NCBI RefSeq assembly: GCF_000763905.1
Contig: NZ_JRKN01000002.1
Location: 1-64,000 of the forward strand
Direction of reading: 5' to 3'
DNA from: Paracoccus halophilus
GTDB taxonomy: Bacteria; Pseudomonadota; Alphaproteobacteria; Rhodobacterales; Rhodobacteraceae
Length of the DNA stretch: 64,000 nt
The position numbers were made by a program, and so were the translations under genes. Below, in pieces: positions 50,974 through 60,486 of the stretch (the stretch's first letter is position 1; each line of letters opens with the position of its first letter). The notes under the pieces were generated by a model, which ran no database searches, was not told the origin of the DNA, and worked only from the letters and a program-made list of their open reading frames with translations.

Positions 50974-51011
50974 ATGCTCCGCAGGCCGGACGATTGCTCA
51001 ACCTGCGCCGA

Positions 51012-51215
51012 TCAGCGCAAATGATCGAAAGGTTCCGATGCGACCAGATGAAAGACCCGTGGCAGGTCAAGCAGCAAGGCAAAGAGATCCCGTCCTGACC
51101 TGAACTCGGTGATGTCGGGCAGAGCCGAGGCCAGTGCGCGGGCAGAGATCGGACCAAGGCCAGGGATGGTCTGTAGCGGTTGTGCCGCGTCATTGGCCCT
51201 CGCAGCATGTCGGCA
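51012..51215 (-). pseudogene. IS110/IS1111-family transposase C-terminal fragment
   Basis: The minus strand reads RANDAAQPLQTIPGLGPISARALASALPDITEFRSGRDLFA. This is the helix-hairpin-helix-like transposase_20 segment of IS110 proteins. It then runs into unrelated sequence and a stop at 51012-51014. Only this short piece remains. It lies head-to-head with the IS3-like remnant, close to tRNA-Thr. Confidence 0.7.
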
Positions 51216-51408
51216 GGAACAGTCGCCGACTGGTCCCGGCCTTCATCGCCACCGCCTTCGCCCAGTCCGACCATGCGGCGACCAGGGCCCGGTGGCGATC
51301 AGGTAATTCGCCCCGGGTGGCGCAACCCCTCACAGCCGTTTTTGTCGGCAATATCTGAGGTTTACGGCACGCCCTTTCCGCTTTTCCGCGAGGTTCGTCG
51401 GAAAAATA

Positions 51409-51484
51409 TGGTGCCGCAGAAGGGACTCGAACCCCCGACCCCAACATTACGAATGTCGTGCTCTACCAGCTGAGCTACTGCGGC
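51409..51484 (-). tRNA. tRNA-Thr (anticodon CGU)
   Basis: On the minus strand the acceptor stem is GCCGCAG/CTGCGGC. The D arm is AGCTCAGCTGGTAGAGC, the anticodon stem CGACA/TGTTG closes the loop TTCGTAA with anticodon CGT, and the T arm is GGGGGTTCGAGTCCC. The CCA end is encoded (51409-51411). It reads ACG codons. It is flanked by transposase remnants on its 3' side, a typical insertion neighbourhood. Confidence 0.95.
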
Positions 51485-51576
51485 ATCCGCGCCGATTTAA
51501 CAGCGCAGCGCGATCCTATCAAGACATCTTCGTGTCCAAGGGACCACTGGCAACAAGAGACGCAAACCACGTCCCG

Positions 51577-51608
51577 CACCGCGCCGGATAGCAGCTTCCG
51601 GCGCGGTG
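51577..51608 (-). terminator. strong hairpin behind hemY
   Basis: A 12-bp perfect stem (CACCGCGCCGGA / TCCGGCGCGGTG) with an 8-base loop lies 12 bp beyond the hemY stop. No clear T-run follows on either strand, so it may be a terminator with help from Rho or a 3'-end stabiliser. Confidence 0.55.
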
Positions 51609-51619
51609 TGAAAGAGAGA

Positions 51620-53392
51620 TCAGCGGTTTTTCTCGAGGAACCCGGCATCATCGGGCGGCTCGACATCCGGGCGCACCGGCACGACTTCGGATTCGTCGGT
51701 AAACCGGGGCTTGCGCCCGTGCTCGGCCGGTTTCTCGGGCGGCGCCGGCTCGGGATCGGTGACGGTCATCGCCGGCTCATGGCGCGCGCTGCCGTTCGGG
51801 CCGGCGGCGCGATAGTCCGAATCGCGCGGCACCATGCCCGGCGCGACATCGGGCTCCGGAGCCGGATCGGGTTCAGGCGTCACCGGCGCGGGCTCGGGCG
51901 CCTCGGGCTCCGGCCCGACCATGCCGGGCGCTGTCGCGGGTTCGGGGCCGGCCTCGGAGGCCGACGCGATTTCGGCCGCGGGCCTGTCATCCGCCTTTGC
52001 GGCCTCGGGCTGCCCGCCGATCAGCAGCGGCAGCATCTCGACGCCATCGCCCGGCCTTGCCCGCCAGGCCGGCGTATCCGGCTCGCGCCAAGTCAGCGTG
52101 TCGAAACCGGCGCAGCTGTCGCAGACCGGCGCCCAGTCCGCCATCACGTTATGGCATTTGTCGCAAACCCATTGCGGGCCACGGCTCGCGGCCAGCGCCC
52201 TGGCAAGGATGCCGCGCACCACGGCGTCATCCGCGCCCTCGCCCCGCTCGATCGCGGCCAGGATCGAGAGCGAGCGCACCGTCGGATGCTTTTCGGCCAG
52301 ATCGCCCAGGGCGCGGCGGGCGCCGGGGAAATCCTCGGCCGCCAGCAGCAACTCGGCGCGCAGAAGCCGGGTTTCCTCGTGATCGGGGTTCTTGCGCATC
52401 AGATCCTCGAAACGGCGCAGCCGCGCGGCGGGCTTTTCGTCCGGCGCGATCTCGGCATAGGTGGCCGCGATCGAGGGATGCGGCCGCACGCTCCAGGTCT
52501 TTTGCAGCACGCGGCTGGCATTGCGCGCATCGCCCTGCGCGATATAGCTGCGCGCGGCCAGAACGGCAGCCGGGATCAGGTCGGGGCTGGCACGGCTGGC
52601 CGAGATCGCGGCCTCGCGCGCGCTGATCGAACTGCCGGCCGCCAACACCTCCGAGGCCTCTTTCAGCGCCAGAACCGCATCGCGGCGGATATGGACATCC
52701 TGCGGCAGTTGCCCCTGCCTGCGCTTGTCCTTGAGCACCGAACGCGCGCCCTTCCAGTCGCCCTGCCTGGTCTGCAATTCCAGCAGCGTGTCCTGCAATT
52801 CGGCGCTTTTGGGTTTCAGCGCATAGGCTTTTTCCGCCAGTTTCAGCGCGGTGGCGGTATCGCCCTCGGCCAGTTTCTGGCGCAACAGGCCGCGGATCCC
52901 GACAAAGCGGGTGCGGTCGTCGGACAGCAGGCGGCGATAGACCTCGCCCGCGCGGGTGGTGTCGCCCGCCACCTCGGCCGCCTGCGCGGCCAGCAGGTCG
53001 GTGACATGCGGCTTGTCGAGGAATTTCGCGGCCCGCGCCGCCTTGTCCTGCGCCAGCCGCCCCTCGCCCGAGGCCACGGCCAGCATGCCTTCGGACAGCG
53101 CCTCATAGCCCTTGCGTTCGCGCGACCGGGCGAAATAGCGGTTGATCGCTGTCTGATCGCCCAGAAGAAAGCGCACGAAGGCGACGATCAGCCCGACGAT
53201 GCGCACCACCAGCCAGCCCAGCAGCACCACCACGATCACGGCGATCAGCACATGGACCGGACCCAGCACATATTCGGTGCCGTCATAGACCATGGTCAGG
53301 CCCTGATTGCTTTCCGAAAGCTGCATCGCGCCCAGGGCAACGGCCAGGACGATTGCGAAAAACAGCAGTATCTTCAATGCCGAAAGCAGCAT
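51620..53392 (-). CDS. hemY: HemY domain membrane protein with tetratricopeptide repeats
   Basis: The 590-residue protein has two N-terminal membrane segments (about 5-22 and 40-68), then a HemY-type domain with TPR helices (about 90-420). A putative zinc-ribbon (CDKCHNVMADWAPVCDSC, about 427-444) precedes a long Pro/Glu-rich tail. Its biochemical role is unsettled; the name comes from linkage to heme genes. The start at 53392 is followed by the membrane helix; the frame extends upstream only into the mic60 3' end. It is third in hemD-mic60-hemY. Confidence 0.88.
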   Translation of the reverse strand: MLLSALKILLFFAIVLAVALGAMQLSESNQGLTMVYDGTEYVLGPVHVLIAVIVVVLLGWLVVRIVGLIVAFVRFLLGDQTAINRYFARSRERKGYEALSEGMLAVASGEGRLAQDKAARAAKFLDKPHVTDLLAAQAAEVAGDTTRAGEVYRRLLSDDRTRFVGIRGLLRQKLAEGDTATALKLAEKAYALKPKSAELQDTLLELQTRQGDWKGARSVLKDKRRQGQLPQDVHIRRDAVLALKEASEVLAAGSSISAREAAISASRASPDLIPAAVLAARSYIAQGDARNASRVLQKTWSVRPHPSIAATYAEIAPDEKPAARLRRFEDLMRKNPDHEETRLLRAELLLAAEDFPGARRALGDLAEKHPTVRSLSILAAIERGEGADDAVVRGILARALAASRGPQWVCDKCHNVMADWAPVCDSCAGFDTLTWREPDTPAWRARPGDGVEMLPLLIGGQPEAAKADDRPAAEIASASEAGPEPATAPGMVGPEPEAPEPAPVTPEPDPAPEPDVAPGMVPRDSDYRAAGPNGSARHEPAMTVTDPEPAPPEKPAEHGRKPRFTDESEVVPVRPDVEPPDDAGFLEKNR

Positions 53393-53405
53393 GTGGCCCC
53401 TCCTG

Positions 53406-54938
53406 TTACATGCTGCCCGCCGCCAGGGCGGACAGTGCGGCATTGGCTTCGATCCAGGTTTGCGCCCTGCCGGTCCAGCCCGACATGGCGTCCTGCCCCG
53501 GCTGCGGAAGCGCGGCGATTTCGGCAAGCGCGCCCGGGATGTCGCCGGCCTTCACGGCGGCATCGGCGCGTGACAGCACGGCGTCGGGATCGTTCCCGGC
53601 GCGCGGCTCGACCGAGCGGGCGCCGGTCTGGACGCGCAGGAAATTCCCGATCGTGCCAAGCGCGCCCTCGCCATCCGAGGCAACCTTGAGCGAGGCGGCC
53701 AGGCCCTCGCGCGCGGCGGCCGGGAATTCGGCGCGCAACTGTTCAAGCGTCGGTACATCGCCGGTCAGCACGGCCGGGGGCTCGACCCCCGCCGCGGCCA
53801 GATCGGCCAGCGCCTGATCGCGCGCGCCGCCGGTTTCGATGGCGGCCTGCAGCGCGGCGGCGGCGGTCGCCGCCTGCGCCCGGCGATTGGCGGCCTCGAC
53901 GCTTTCCTGCAGGGTGGCGGCCTGCGCCTCGGCGGCGGCGATCCGCTGCTGCGCCTGATCGGCGGCGGCGGTGATCTGGACCTGCAATTCCTGCGCCTGC
54001 CGGACAAGGCCCTGCACCTCTTCGGCCAAGCCGGCATCCTGCGCCGGGCGCGCGGCCAGTTCATCGATGCGCTGCTGCTGTCGGGCAAGGCCTGCGGTCA
54101 GATCCTCGAGCACCGCCTGCAGCTGCGCGTCCCCTTCGCCCGAGACGACGGGGGCCACGACCGGGCGGGCGGCAAGCTCGGCCACGGCGCTTTCCAGCGC
54201 GGCCAGCTGGTCCTGCTGCGCCTGCAAGGCGCCGCTGTCGGCCGCAGGGGCGGCGGGCGGGGCAGCGGGTGGCGGGGCGTCGGCCAGCGCCTGCCGCGCC
54301 GCCTCGGCCCCCGCTTCGGCCGCGCGCGCGGTCAGCGCGTCAAGCTGCGCCTGGAATTCGGCGCGGGCGGCCTCGGCCCCGGCATCGCGGGCGGCATCCA
54401 AGGGCGCTTCATCCGAGGGTTGCGCGGCACTGCCCGCGGGCTGCCATGCCGCAGGCAGTTTCGGGATCGCCCAATAGGCTGCGCCAGCGCCCAGGGCGGC
54501 CGCGATGACACCGCCCAGAAAGGTCGGCATGAAGCCCGCCTTGCGCACTTCGACCACACGGGTTTCGGATTTGACCGGCTCGGCACCGGCTCCGGCGGAT
54601 TGCGGTATCGCCGGTTGCTCGGGCTCGGATTTCGGCGTCTGGGACTGGGCAGGCGCGGCTTTCGTGACCGGCGGCACACGGGCCGATGCCGCCTCGGCGG
54701 GTTGGTCGGCCGGCTGCGATTCGCCGGGTGCGGCCTTCCGGCTGGCCGGCCCGGCCCCCTTGCCATCGCCGACAAGGCTCGATTCGACCGGCGGTTTCGG
54801 CGCCGTCTGCGCCGTCTGCGGGGGGGTCCCGGCACCTACCGGATGGCTGTCGATCACCGCCCCTGTCGCGGCCTTTTTCCTGCCGTTTTTGCCCGGGGTT
54901 GATTCGCTATTGCTGGCGTTTGTCTCTGGCTTCTTCAC
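53406..54938 (-). CDS. mic60: alphaproteobacterial Mic60/mitofilin homologue
   Basis: The 510-residue protein has a disordered, Pro/Ala-rich N-terminal 130 residues, one membrane helix (about 134-156, FMPTFLGGVIAAALGAGAAYWAI), and a long coiled coil (about 180-360). The C-terminal mitofilin-like region ends with GWTGRAQTWIEANAALSALAAGS. Alphaproteobacterial Mic60 proteins (COG4223) shape intracytoplasmic membranes and are ancestors of the mitochondrial cristae-junction protein (established). The position between hemD and hemY is the classic one. The sequence identity to known members was not computed. Confidence 0.85.
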   Translation of the reverse strand: MKKPETNASNSESTPGKNGRKKAATGAVIDSHPVGAGTPPQTAQTAPKPPVESSLVGDGKGAGPASRKAAPGESQPADQPAEAASARVPPVTKAAPAQSQTPKSEPEQPAIPQSAGAGAEPVKSETRVVEVRKAGFMPTFLGGVIAAALGAGAAYWAIPKLPAAWQPAGSAAQPSDEAPLDAARDAGAEAARAEFQAQLDALTARAAEAGAEAARQALADAPPPAAPPAAPAADSGALQAQQDQLAALESAVAELAARPVVAPVVSGEGDAQLQAVLEDLTAGLARQQQRIDELAARPAQDAGLAEEVQGLVRQAQELQVQITAAADQAQQRIAAAEAQAATLQESVEAANRRAQAATAAAALQAAIETGGARDQALADLAAAGVEPPAVLTGDVPTLEQLRAEFPAAAREGLAASLKVASDGEGALGTIGNFLRVQTGARSVEPRAGNDPDAVLSRADAAVKAGDIPGALAEIAALPQPGQDAMSGWTGRAQTWIEANAALSALAAGSM

Positions 54939-55068
54939 AACTCTTCCCCGTTTTCCTGTTGGCCGCCGTGGGATCAGGCTGCGGCCGCTCCGCCGCGGGC
55001 GCAGTGGATCATGGCGCGATCCGTCGCGGGCAGTCTAGACGGCGGCGCCCGACGCCTCAACCCGCGCT

Positions 55069-55743
55069 TCATAGAGATTGTTCCGCTGCCAAAAGGGTTT
55101 CGACAGCTTCGATCACGCCGCCGGCATCGGGGCGCGGGGCGGTTTCGCGCCGCGCCGCACCCGCCTGCCAGGCGCGATCCGCCGCCGCGCTGATCGAGGC
55201 CAGCCATAGCGGCGCGATCGCATCCGAAACCCGTTCCGCCACCAGCCGCGCCGATCGCGGCGAAAAGAGCGGCAGGATCACCGGCGCCCGCCCGGCCAGC
55301 AATCGCCGCGCCTGCGCGTTCAGATCCAGCGGCAGCTGATCATAGACCACCATGCCCGGCACTGGCAGCACCCTGGCCACATGCGCGCCATGCGGGTGCA
55401 GCCAGCCCGGCCCCAGATCCCGCAACAAGGGCATCATGCGCGCCGCGTCGCCCGGCCCCTCGGTCACGTCGAAACCCGCGGCGCGGGCCGCCTCGGCCGT
55501 GGCGGGGCCGACGCAGATGGCGGGACGGCCCTGCCCCGCCCCGGCCAGCGGCACCGCATGGACCGAGGTCAGGACCAGCCCCCGCGCGTCACGCAGCCGC
55601 GTCTCGTCATGGGGCCGCGTCTCGATCCGCATCACCGGCGAGATCACCACCGGCAGGCCCAGATGCGCGACGCTTGCGGCAAATCGCCGCGCGGCAGGTT
55701 CGGGGCGGGTCACAAGCAGGGAGGGCGGGGCATTCGGCGGCAT
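55069..55743 (-). CDS. hemD: uroporphyrinogen-III synthase
   Basis: HemD cyclises and inverts hydroxymethylbilane to uroporphyrinogen III, the branch point for heme, siroheme, cobalamin and bacteriochlorophyll. The 224-residue two-lobed protein is weakly conserved, as usual. The LLVTRPEPAARRFAASV N-terminus, RGLVLTSVHAV (near residues 54-64) and FSPRSARLVAERV (near 162) are recognisable. It faces tsaD across about 70 bp and starts the hemD-mic60-hemY series. Confidence 0.9.
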   Translation of the reverse strand: MPPNAPPSLLVTRPEPAARRFAASVAHLGLPVVISPVMRIETRPHDETRLRDARGLVLTSVHAVPLAGAGQGRPAICVGPATAEAARAAGFDVTEGPGDAARMMPLLRDLGPGWLHPHGAHVARVLPVPGMVVYDQLPLDLNAQARRLLAGRAPVILPLFSPRSARLVAERVSDAIAPLWLASISAAADRAWQAGAARRETAPRPDAGGVIEAVETLLAAEQSL

Positions 55744-55812
55744 GGCAATCGGCCTGACAAGGTGCTACTTCCCTTTGCCTAGGGCCTTGGCCGCGCGTGA
55801 ACAAGGATGAGC

Positions 55813-56877
55813 ATGTCACTGACCTTTCTGGGCATCGAAAGCAGCTGCGACGACACCGCCGCCGCCGTGGTGACGGAAGGGCGCGAGATCCTTGCCTCGG
55901 TCGTCGCCGGCCAGACGACGCTGCATGCCGATTTCGGCGGCGTCGTGCCGGAAATCGCCGCCCGCGCCCATGCCGAGAAACTGGATAGCTGCGTCGAGCA
56001 GGCGCTGGCGCAGGCCGGACGGTCGCTGGCCGATCTGGACGGGATCGCGGTCACCGCCGGGCCGGGGCTGATCGGCGGCGTGCTGTCGGGGCTGATGCTG
56101 GCCAAGGGGCTGGCGGCGGGCAGCGGCCTGCCGCTGGTCGGGGTGAACCACCTTGCCGGCCATGCGCTGACCCCGCGCCTGACCGACGGCACCGACTATC
56201 CCTATCTGATGCTGCTGGTCTCGGGCGGGCATTGCCAGTTTCTTTCGGTCGCGGGCCCCGAGGATTTCACCCGCCTCGGCGGCACCATCGACGACGCCCC
56301 GGGCGAGGCTTTCGACAAGGTCGCCAAGCTTCTGGGCCTGCCGCAACCCGGCGGCCCCTCGGTCGAGGCAGCCGCGCGGGACGGCGATCCGCGCCGCTTT
56401 TCCCTGCCCCGGCCGCTGCTGGACCGCCCGGGCTGCGATCTCAGCTTTTCGGGGCTGAAAACCGCCGTTCTGCGCCTGCGCGACGATCTGGCGGCGGCGC
56501 AGGGCGGGCTGCACGAACAGGACCGCGCCGATATCTGCGCCGGATTTCAGGCCGCCGTGGCCGAGGTTCTGGCCGAAAAGACCCGCCGCGCATTGGCGCA
56601 ATCCCCCGCGCCGGTGCTGGCCGTGGCCGGGGGCGTGGCCGCGAACCAAACCCTGCGCGCGGCGCTGCAACAGGTGGCGCGTGATGCCGGCGCCGGGTTT
56701 CTGGCGCCGCCCTTGCGGCTATGCACGGACAATGCGGCGATGATCGCCTGGGCGGGGATCGAGGCCTATCGCGCCGGCCAGCGCGACGGCATGGATCTGG
56801 CCGCGCGGCCGCGCTGGCCGCTGGACCGCAAGGCCGCCCCGATGCTGGGCGCGGGCAAAAGGGGGGCCAAGGCATGA
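55813..56877 (+). CDS. tsaD: tRNA N6-adenosine threonylcarbamoyltransferase
   Basis: TsaD transfers the threonylcarbamoyl group to A37 of ANN-decoding tRNAs, with TsaB and TsaE. The 354-residue ASKHA-fold protein has the iron-binding His pair H113/H117 (VNHLAGH), the ATP loop [16 protein letters not shown] and the VSGGHCQF block. The ATG at 55813 is favoured by AAGGA 6 bases ahead; an ATG two codons earlier is possible. The stop overlaps gpsA. Confidence 0.97.
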   Translation: MSLTFLGIESSCDDTAAAVVTEGREILASVVAGQTTLHADFGGVVPEIAARAHAEKLDSCVEQALAQAGRSLADLDGIAVTAGPGLIGGVLSGLMLAKGLAAGSGLPLVGVNHLAGHALTPRLTDGTDYPYLMLLVSGGHCQFLSVAGPEDFTRLGGTIDDAPGEAFDKVAKLLGLPQPGGPSVEAAARDGDPRRFSLPRPLLDRPGCDLSFSGLKTAVLRLRDDLAAAQGGLHEQDRADICAGFQAAVAEVLAEKTRRALAQSPAPVLAVAGGVAANQTLRAALQQVARDAGAGFLAPPLRLCTDNAAMIAWAGIEAYRAGQRDGMDLAARPRWPLDRKAAPMLGAGKRGAKA

Positions 56878-57818
56878 GCATCGCGGTGATCGGCGCGGGC
56901 GCATTCGGCACGGCGCTGGCGGTCAGCCTGGCGGCCAAGCGGCAGGTGACGCTTTGGGGCCGCGATACCGATTGGGCCGGGCGGCGCGAAAACCCGCGCC
57001 TGCCGGGGATCCGCCTGCCGGCCGGGCTGCAAGTCTCGGGGCAACTCGACCGGATCGTGGCCGAAACCCTGCTGCTGGCGCTGCCGGCGCAGGTGCTGGG
57101 CGGGTTTCTGGCCGAACATGCCGCGCGGCTGGACGGCCGCCGTCTGGTCAATTGCGCCAAGGGGATCGACCTGGCCAGCCTGACCGGCCCGACCGCGCTG
57201 ATCGCCCGCGCCTGCCCCGCCGCCACCGTGGCCGTGCTGACCGGCCCCAGCTTTGCCGCCGATATCGCGCGCGGCCTGCCCACCGCACTGACGCTTGCCT
57301 GCGCCGATGCGGATGCGGCCGAGGCGCTGCAACGCGATCTCTCGACCGCCTCGCTGCGGCTTTATCGCACGACCGATGTCATCGGCGCGGAACTGGGCGG
57401 CGCGCTGAAGAACATCATCGCCATCGCCGCCGGCGCCGCCATCGGCGCGGGTTACGGCGACAGCGCGCGGGCCAGCATCGTCACCCGCGGCTTTGCCGAG
57501 ATGCAGCGCCTTGCCATCGCGCTTGGCGCGCGGCCCGAAACGCTGGCGGGCCTGTCGGGACTGGGCGATCTGGTGCTGACCTGCACCTCGCAGCAATCGC
57601 GCAATTTCCGCTATGGGCTGGCGCTTGGCGCCGGCAAGCCCTTTGCGCAGGGCACCACGGTCGAGGGCGCCGCCACCGCCCGCGCGGTCAGCGCGATTGC
57701 CCGGCGGATGGAGCTCGAGATGCCGATCTCGGATCTGGTCGCCGGGCTTGCCGAAGGCCGCGTCGCCATGGAACATGCCCTTGATATTCTGCTGAACCGA
57801 CCGCTGAAGGAGGAATGA
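56874..57818 (+). CDS. gpsA: glycerol-3-phosphate dehydrogenase [NAD(P)+]
   Basis: GpsA makes sn-glycerol 3-phosphate for phospholipids. The 314-residue protein has the cofactor motif GAGAFG (7-12) and the catalytic lysine in [13 protein letters not shown] (near 179). The C-terminal domain includes [13 protein letters not shown]. It overlaps tsaD by 4 bp (ATGA) and yciI by 1 bp, indicating a tightly coupled operon. Confidence 0.97.
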   Translation: MSIAVIGAGAFGTALAVSLAAKRQVTLWGRDTDWAGRRENPRLPGIRLPAGLQVSGQLDRIVAETLLLALPAQVLGGFLAEHAARLDGRRLVNCAKGIDLASLTGPTALIARACPAATVAVLTGPSFAADIARGLPTALTLACADADAAEALQRDLSTASLRLYRTTDVIGAELGGALKNIIAIAAGAAIGAGYGDSARASIVTRGFAEMQRLAIALGARPETLAGLSGLGDLVLTCTSQQSRNFRYGLALGAGKPFAQGTTVEGAATARAVSAIARRMELEMPISDLVAGLAEGRVAMEHALDILLNRPLKEE

Positions 57819-58090
57819 TGCCCCTGTTCGCCGTGATCTGCCGCGACCACCCCGGCAAGCTGCAAACCCGTCTGGACACTCGCGACAGGCACCTGGCTTA
57901 CCTGAAGGACCAGCCCGGCCTGCAAATGGCCGGCCCCCTGATCGAGGCGGGCGAGATGCGCGGCTCGCTGCTGATCGTCGAGGCCGAGGGTTTGACCGAG
58001 GTCAAGGAATGGGCCGATGCCGACCCCTACAAGGCAGCCGGACTCTTCGCCTCGACCGAGGTGATCGAATGGAAAAAGGTGATCGGCTGA
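57818..58090 (+). CDS. YciI family protein
   Basis: The 90-residue protein is of the YCII-related ferredoxin-like fold: LFAVICRDHPGKLQTRLDTRDRHLAYL, with the conserved His and Asp in the DHPG and RDRH segments, and EWADADPYKAAGLF. The ATG at 57818 is 5 bases after AAGGAGG; the preceding ATG is too close to that site. The function is unknown and members may be small hydrolases or dehalogenase-like enzymes. It is coupled to gpsA and EVE (1-bp overlap each side). Confidence 0.9.
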   Translation: MPLFAVICRDHPGKLQTRLDTRDRHLAYLKDQPGLQMAGPLIEAGEMRGSLLIVEAEGLTEVKEWADADPYKAAGLFASTEVIEWKKVIG

Positions 58091-58515
58091 TGGCGTATTG
58101 GCTTTTCAAATCCGAGCCGGACGTGTTCAGCTTCGACCACCTGATCGCCAAGGGCGAGACGGGCGAGGAATGGGACGGCGTGCGCAACTATCAGGCCCGC
58201 AACAACATGCGGGCGATGCAGCTGGGCGAGCGCGGCTTCTTCTATCACTCGAATATCGGCAAGGAGATCGTCGGCATCTGCGAGGTGGTGGCGCTGGCGC
58301 ATCCCGATTCCAAGGCCGATGACCCGAAATGGGAATGCGTGGACATCAAGGCCGTCGCCCGCGTCCTGCGCCCCGTCTCGCTGGACGAGGCCAAGGCAGA
58401 GCCGCGCCTGAAAGACATGGTGCTGGTCAATAATTCGCGCCTGTCGGTGCAGCCGGTCTCGGATGCGGAATGGGAGATCATTCTGGAACTGGCCGGCGGC
58501 ACCGCAGCGCTGTAG
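58090..58515 (+). CDS. EVE domain protein
   Basis: The 141-residue protein is a single EVE domain, a PUA-like fold that binds modified DNA or RNA bases. Characteristic parts are AYWLFKSEPDVFSFDHL, WDGVRNYQARNNMRAM and LGERGFFYHSN, plus the aromatic cage residues. It follows yciI and gpsA in one operon. It has been linked to RNA modification and to restriction of modified DNA, but in this genomic setting a housekeeping role is more likely. Confidence 0.93.
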   Translation: MAYWLFKSEPDVFSFDHLIAKGETGEEWDGVRNYQARNNMRAMQLGERGFFYHSNIGKEIVGICEVVALAHPDSKADDPKWECVDIKAVARVLRPVSLDEAKAEPRLKDMVLVNNSRLSVQPVSDAEWEIILELAGGTAAL

Positions 58516-58547
58516 CCCGGCATCGCCCGGCGACTGAAGGAGAAGGC

Positions 58548-60341
58548 ATGGCACGCGGCACCAGAGTCATTGCGGACCGACCGACGACGAAACGCATTGG
58601 CGCCCTGCGCGCGCTGTGGCCATTCATCCGTCCCTGGCGCGGGCTGATGCTGGCGGCGATGGCGGCGCTGGCGCTGACCGCCGGGATCAGCCTTGTCCTG
58701 CCGCTGGCCGTGCGCCGCGTGGTCGACGGTTTCGGCGCCGGCGCGCATCTGCTGGACCAGTATTTCGGCGCGGCGCTGGCCATCGTCGCCCTGCTCGCCC
58801 TTGGCACCGGGCTGCGCTATTACCTTGTCACCCGGCTGGGCGAGCGCGTCGTGGCCGATATCCGTAAGGCCGTCTTCGACCGCGTCATCGCGATGAGCCC
58901 GGCATTCTACGAGCGCATCCTGACCGGCGAGATCATCAGCCGCATCACCACCGACACGACGCTGATCCAGTCGGTGATCGGCTCATCGGTGTCCATCGCG
59001 CTGCGCAATTTCCTGATCCTGATCGGTGGCATGGTGATGCTGGTCTGGACATCGGTCAAGCTGTCGGGGCTGGTGCTGCTGCTGGTGCCGGTTGTGGTGG
59101 TGCCGATCATCGTGCTGGGCCGGCGGCTGCGGGTGCTGTCGCGCGAAACCCAGGACTGGATCGCGCAATCCTCGGGCGCCGCCTCGGAAAGCCTGCTTTC
59201 GGCGCAGACGGTGCAGGCATTCACCCATGAAGGTCCGACGCGCGCCCGGTTCGCCGCGGTGACCGAGGGGTCCTATGACATCGCGCTGCGCCGGGTCCGC
59301 ACGCGCACGGTGATGACCGTGATCGTGATCTTTCTGATCTTTTCCGGCGTGCTGGGCGTCCTGTGGATCGGCGCCCGCGATGTCCGGCTGCAGGCGATGA
59401 CCGTGGGCGAGCTGGTGCAGTTCGTCATCTATGCGGTGCTGGTCGCCGGCTCGGTCGGCGCGCTGTCGGAAATCTGGGGCGAATTGCAGCGCGCCGCCGG
59501 CGCGACCGAGCGGCTGAGCGAATTGCTGACCGCCAAGGATGTGCTGAACGACCCCGCCCGGCCGGTCGCCCTGCCCCGCCCGGTCCAGGGGCGGATCGGT
59601 TTCGACAAGGTGACCTTCCACTATCCCAGCCGGCCCGACCGCTCGGCGCTGGAAAACGTGACGCTGGATATCGCGCCGGGCGAAACCGTGGCGCTGGTCG
59701 GCCCATCGGGCGCCGGCAAGACGACGGTGATCCAGCTTCTGCTGCGCTTCTGGGACCCGGATGCCGGCGCGGTCCGCATCGACGGGCTGGATCTGCGCGA
59801 CATGGCGCGGGCCGATTTCCGTCGGGCCATCGCGCTGGTGCCGCAGGACCCGGTGATCTTTGCCGCCTCGGCGCGGGAAAATATCCGCTTTGGCCGCCCC
59901 GATGCCTCGGATGCCGAGGTCGAGGCCGCCGCCCGCGCCGCCCATGCCGACGAATTCCTGCGCCTGCTGCCAGAGGGCTATGACAGCTATGTCGGCGAGC
60001 GCGGCGTGATGCTGTCGGGCGGGCAGAAACAGCGCATCGCCATTGCCCGCGCCATCCTGCGCGACGCGCCGATCCTGCTGCTGGACGAGGCGACCAGCGC
60101 ATTGGACGCCGAATCCGAACGGCTGGTGCAGGAGGCCGTGGACGAACTGGCCCGCTCGCGCACCACGATCATCGTCGCGCACCGGCTGGCGACGGTGAAA
60201 AAGGCCGACCGCATCGTGGTCTTCGATCAGGGCCGCATCGTGGCGCAGGGCCGGCATCAGGACCTGGTCGCGCAGGGCGGGCTCTATGCGCGCCTCGCCC
60301 GGCTGCAATTCACCGAAGGGCTGAACGCCGCGGCCGAGTGA
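58548..60341 (+). CDS. ABC transporter, ABCB/MsbA-like exporter
   Basis: The 597-residue half-transporter has six membrane segments in the first 320 residues. The ATPase carries Walker A GPSGAGKTT (near 386), the signature LSGGQKQRIAIARA and Walker B ILLLDEATSALD, with H-loop VAHRL. The N-terminus is slightly longer than in MsbA. Homologues in this group are linked to export of lipids or drugs; the substrate is not known. AAGGAGAAGG precedes the ATG. Confidence 0.93.
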   Translation: MARGTRVIADRPTTKRIGALRALWPFIRPWRGLMLAAMAALALTAGISLVLPLAVRRVVDGFGAGAHLLDQYFGAALAIVALLALGTGLRYYLVTRLGERVVADIRKAVFDRVIAMSPAFYERILTGEIISRITTDTTLIQSVIGSSVSIALRNFLILIGGMVMLVWTSVKLSGLVLLLVPVVVVPIIVLGRRLRVLSRETQDWIAQSSGAASESLLSAQTVQAFTHEGPTRARFAAVTEGSYDIALRRVRTRTVMTVIVIFLIFSGVLGVLWIGARDVRLQAMTVGELVQFVIYAVLVAGSVGALSEIWGELQRAAGATERLSELLTAKDVLNDPARPVALPRPVQGRIGFDKVTFHYPSRPDRSALENVTLDIAPGETVALVGPSGAGKTTVIQLLLRFWDPDAGAVRIDGLDLRDMARADFRRAIALVPQDPVIFAASARENIRFGRPDASDAEVEAAARAAHADEFLRLLPEGYDSYVGERGVMLSGGQKQRIAIARAILRDAPILLLDEATSALDAESERLVQEAVDELARSRTTIIVAHRLATVKKADRIVVFDQGRIVAQGRHQDLVAQGGLYARLARLQFTEGLNAAAE

Positions 60342-60486
60342 TCCGCCCTGCGCGCGCGGCCGATGCGGCGGGGACCGTGCCGGCCCGCGACGGCCGGCGC
60401 GACATCCGGTCGCGCCCTGCAAGATTTCCGGGAACCGCCGGGCGGGCGAGGCGTTGCCGCTGGGAGTTGATGTGAAAGGAGAAACA

